DNA of 64,000 bases from contig CAWBDV010000003.1 in the NCBI GenBank assembly GCA_963787675.1, positions 1 to 64,000 on the forward strand, given 5' to 3'. Within the stretch, counting starts at the first letter, position 1. Every line of letters starts with the position of its first letter. A program made the position numbers and the translations under genes. A model generated the notes under the pieces. The model was given only the letters and a program-made list of their open reading frames with translations. It was not told the origin of the DNA and searched no databases. Source of the stretch: JAJPKK01 sp963787675. GTDB lineage: Bacteria; Pseudomonadota; Alphaproteobacteria; Rhizobiales; Xanthobacteraceae. Positions 63,010-64,000 of the stretch are shown here, piece by piece.

Positions 63010-64000
63010 ATGCCCGCCATCGAGCAACGAACTGACTCTTCCCCTTCGCGATTGGCTTCGCCATTCGGCTTGTTCGGCGTCGCGACCGAGTACTTTGTCG
63101 ATGCAGCTCAACGCAGCATTTTGTTCTGGGACGTCATGCGAGAGCGCGGCAATGCCTATCGCGAGCATCTCGAACAGACGGCGCCGCACGTGCTCGACTA
63201 TGACGTGGAAGTGGTGCTTGACGGCCGCAAGTTTGAGCGGCCGGTCAATTACGGCCTCGTCCGGGTCGTCCCACCGCGAGGTACCGAGATCGTCCAGACC
63301 CGACGACCGTTCGTGATCATCGACCCGCGCGCCGGCCATGGCCCCGGCATCGGCGGGTTCAAGTCCGACAGTGAAATCGGAGTGGCGTTCAAAGCGGGCC
63401 ACCCGTGTTACTTCATAGGCTTCCTGCCCGACCCGGTTCCCGGTCAGACCATCGAGGACATCGCGCGTGCCGAGGCGATTTTCCTCGAAAAGGTGATCGA
63501 GCTTCATCCGGAGGCTGACGGCAAGCCCTGCGTCATCGGAAATTGTCAGGCCGGCTGGGCCGTGATGATGCTGGCCGCGGCGCGTCCGGACCTGTTCGGT
63601 CCGATCATCGTCGCCGGATCGCCGATGTCCTATTGGGCTGGCGTGCGGGGGCAGAACCCGATGCGCTACAGCGGCGGCCTCTTGGGCGGCAGCTGGCTCA
63701 CCACCCTGACGAGCGATCTTGGCGGAGGAAAGTTTGACGGCGCGTGGCTGGTGGAGAATTTCGAAGGGCTCAATCCGTCGAATACGCTTTGGACCAAGCA
63801 ATACAATCTCTATTCGAAGGTCGACACCGAGCGGGAGCGGTATCTCGGGTTCGAACGCTGGTGGGGTGGCCACATCAATCTCAACGCCGAAGAAATCCAG
63901 TTCATCGTCGATGAGCTGTTTGTCGGCAATAAGCTCGCGTCGGGAGCGATTCGCACCTCGGACGGTTCACCGATCGACCTTCGCACCATTCGCTCGCCGA
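63010..64000 (+). CDS. DUF3141 domain protein (partial, cut by window end)
   Basis: At least 330 aa from ATG 63010, with GAGGAG upstream; open to the last base. An alpha/beta-hydrolase-like protein: FVIIDPRAGHGPGIGGFKSD, then GNCQAGWAVMMLAAARP where Cys occupies the nucleophile elbow, as in polyhydroxyalkanoate synthases. DUF3141 proteins are often annotated near polyhydroxybutyrate or phosphotransacetylase-type genes. Function unproven; C-terminus not seen. Confidence 0.85.
   Translation, partial: MPAIEQRTDSSPSRLASPFGLFGVATEYFVDAAQRSILFWDVMRERGNAYREHLEQTAPHVLDYDVEVVLDGRKFERPVNYGLVRVVPPRGTEIVQTRRPFVIIDPRAGHGPGIGGFKSDSEIGVAFKAGHPCYFIGFLPDPVPGQTIEDIARAEAIFLEKVIELHPEADGKPCVIGNCQAGWAVMMLAAARPDLFGPIIVAGSPMSYWAGVRGQNPMRYSGGLLGGSWLTTLTSDLGGGKFDGAWLVENFEGLNPSNTLWTKQYNLYSKVDTERERYLGFERWWGGHINLNAEEIQFIVDELFVGNKLASGAIRTSDGSPIDLRTIRSP

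Overview
The window is a GC-rich alphaproteobacterial chromosome, most likely a Bradyrhizobium-like member of the Hyphomicrobiales. The basis is codon usage, the xseB / HDAC-like deacetylase / SDR / enoyl-CoA hydratase / acyl-CoA dehydrogenase order, a phasin, FixK/FNR-type 14-bp operator boxes, a DUF3141 gene, and many fragments of the ArdC-type antirestriction gene that are typical of rhizobial islands. No taxon can be proven from the sequence alone.

Layout. 1-1.87 kb: an IS481-family element next to a frameshifted membrane-protein gene. 1.9-6.7 kb (minus strand): a housekeeping run of acyl-CoA dehydrogenase, enoyl-CoA hydratase, SDR, histone-deacetylase-like amidohydrolase and exonuclease VII small subunit. 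7110-7184: an intact tRNA-Gln(TTG). Its 3' portion recurs, degraded, at 50113-50164. I read the roughly 43 kb between the two copies as an old genomic island inserted at tRNA-Gln. 50.2-64 kb: probable core again (YbhB-like protein, outer-membrane barrel, AI-2E-type permease, K+ channel, DUF2254, DUF3300, an RND efflux pair and a DUF3141 protein cut by the window end).

Inside the island, 8.0-13.9 kb holds the most interesting locus. It is a tightly packed plus-strand operon with ubiquitin-conjugation logic: a 57-aa protein ending in Gly-Gly-Glu-Tyr, an E2-like protein with a candidate catalytic Cys, a second E2-like protein that lacks the Cys and is fused to a Phd/YefM antitoxin-like domain, an E1-like ThiF protein, a JAB/JAMM isopeptidase and a ComEC-like metallo-beta-lactamase-fold protein. 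The start of a patatin-like gene follows but is destroyed by fusion to an ArdC fragment. A PIN-domain protein is divergent, and a perfect inverted repeat lies in the shared promoter region. A frameshifted SIR2-like gene follows. Further on are a hybrid histidine kinase, a short integrase, an unusual Nramp homologue, a glutathionyl-hydroquinone reductase, a decayed S74 adhesin/fibre gene with glycoside-hydrolase and pseudopilin neighbours, an AT-rich HTH protein, a full-length integrase, an AbiE-type toxin-antitoxin pair, and IS5- and IS21-family elements.

From 33.3 to 37.4 kb, and again at 54.2 and 58.3 kb, TTGAT-N4-ATCAA-like boxes sit mostly 50-75 nt upstream of start codons (cytochrome c, a tandem-repeat secreted protein, phasin, a small secreted protein, the DUF3300 protein; about 105 nt for the HlyD-type adaptor). 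This suggests a microaerobic FixK/FNR regulon spanning island and core. Many island genes are broken (nonsense codons, frameshifts, chimeras), so the island looks old and repeatedly rearranged, with ArdC-cassette scars as likely recombination points.
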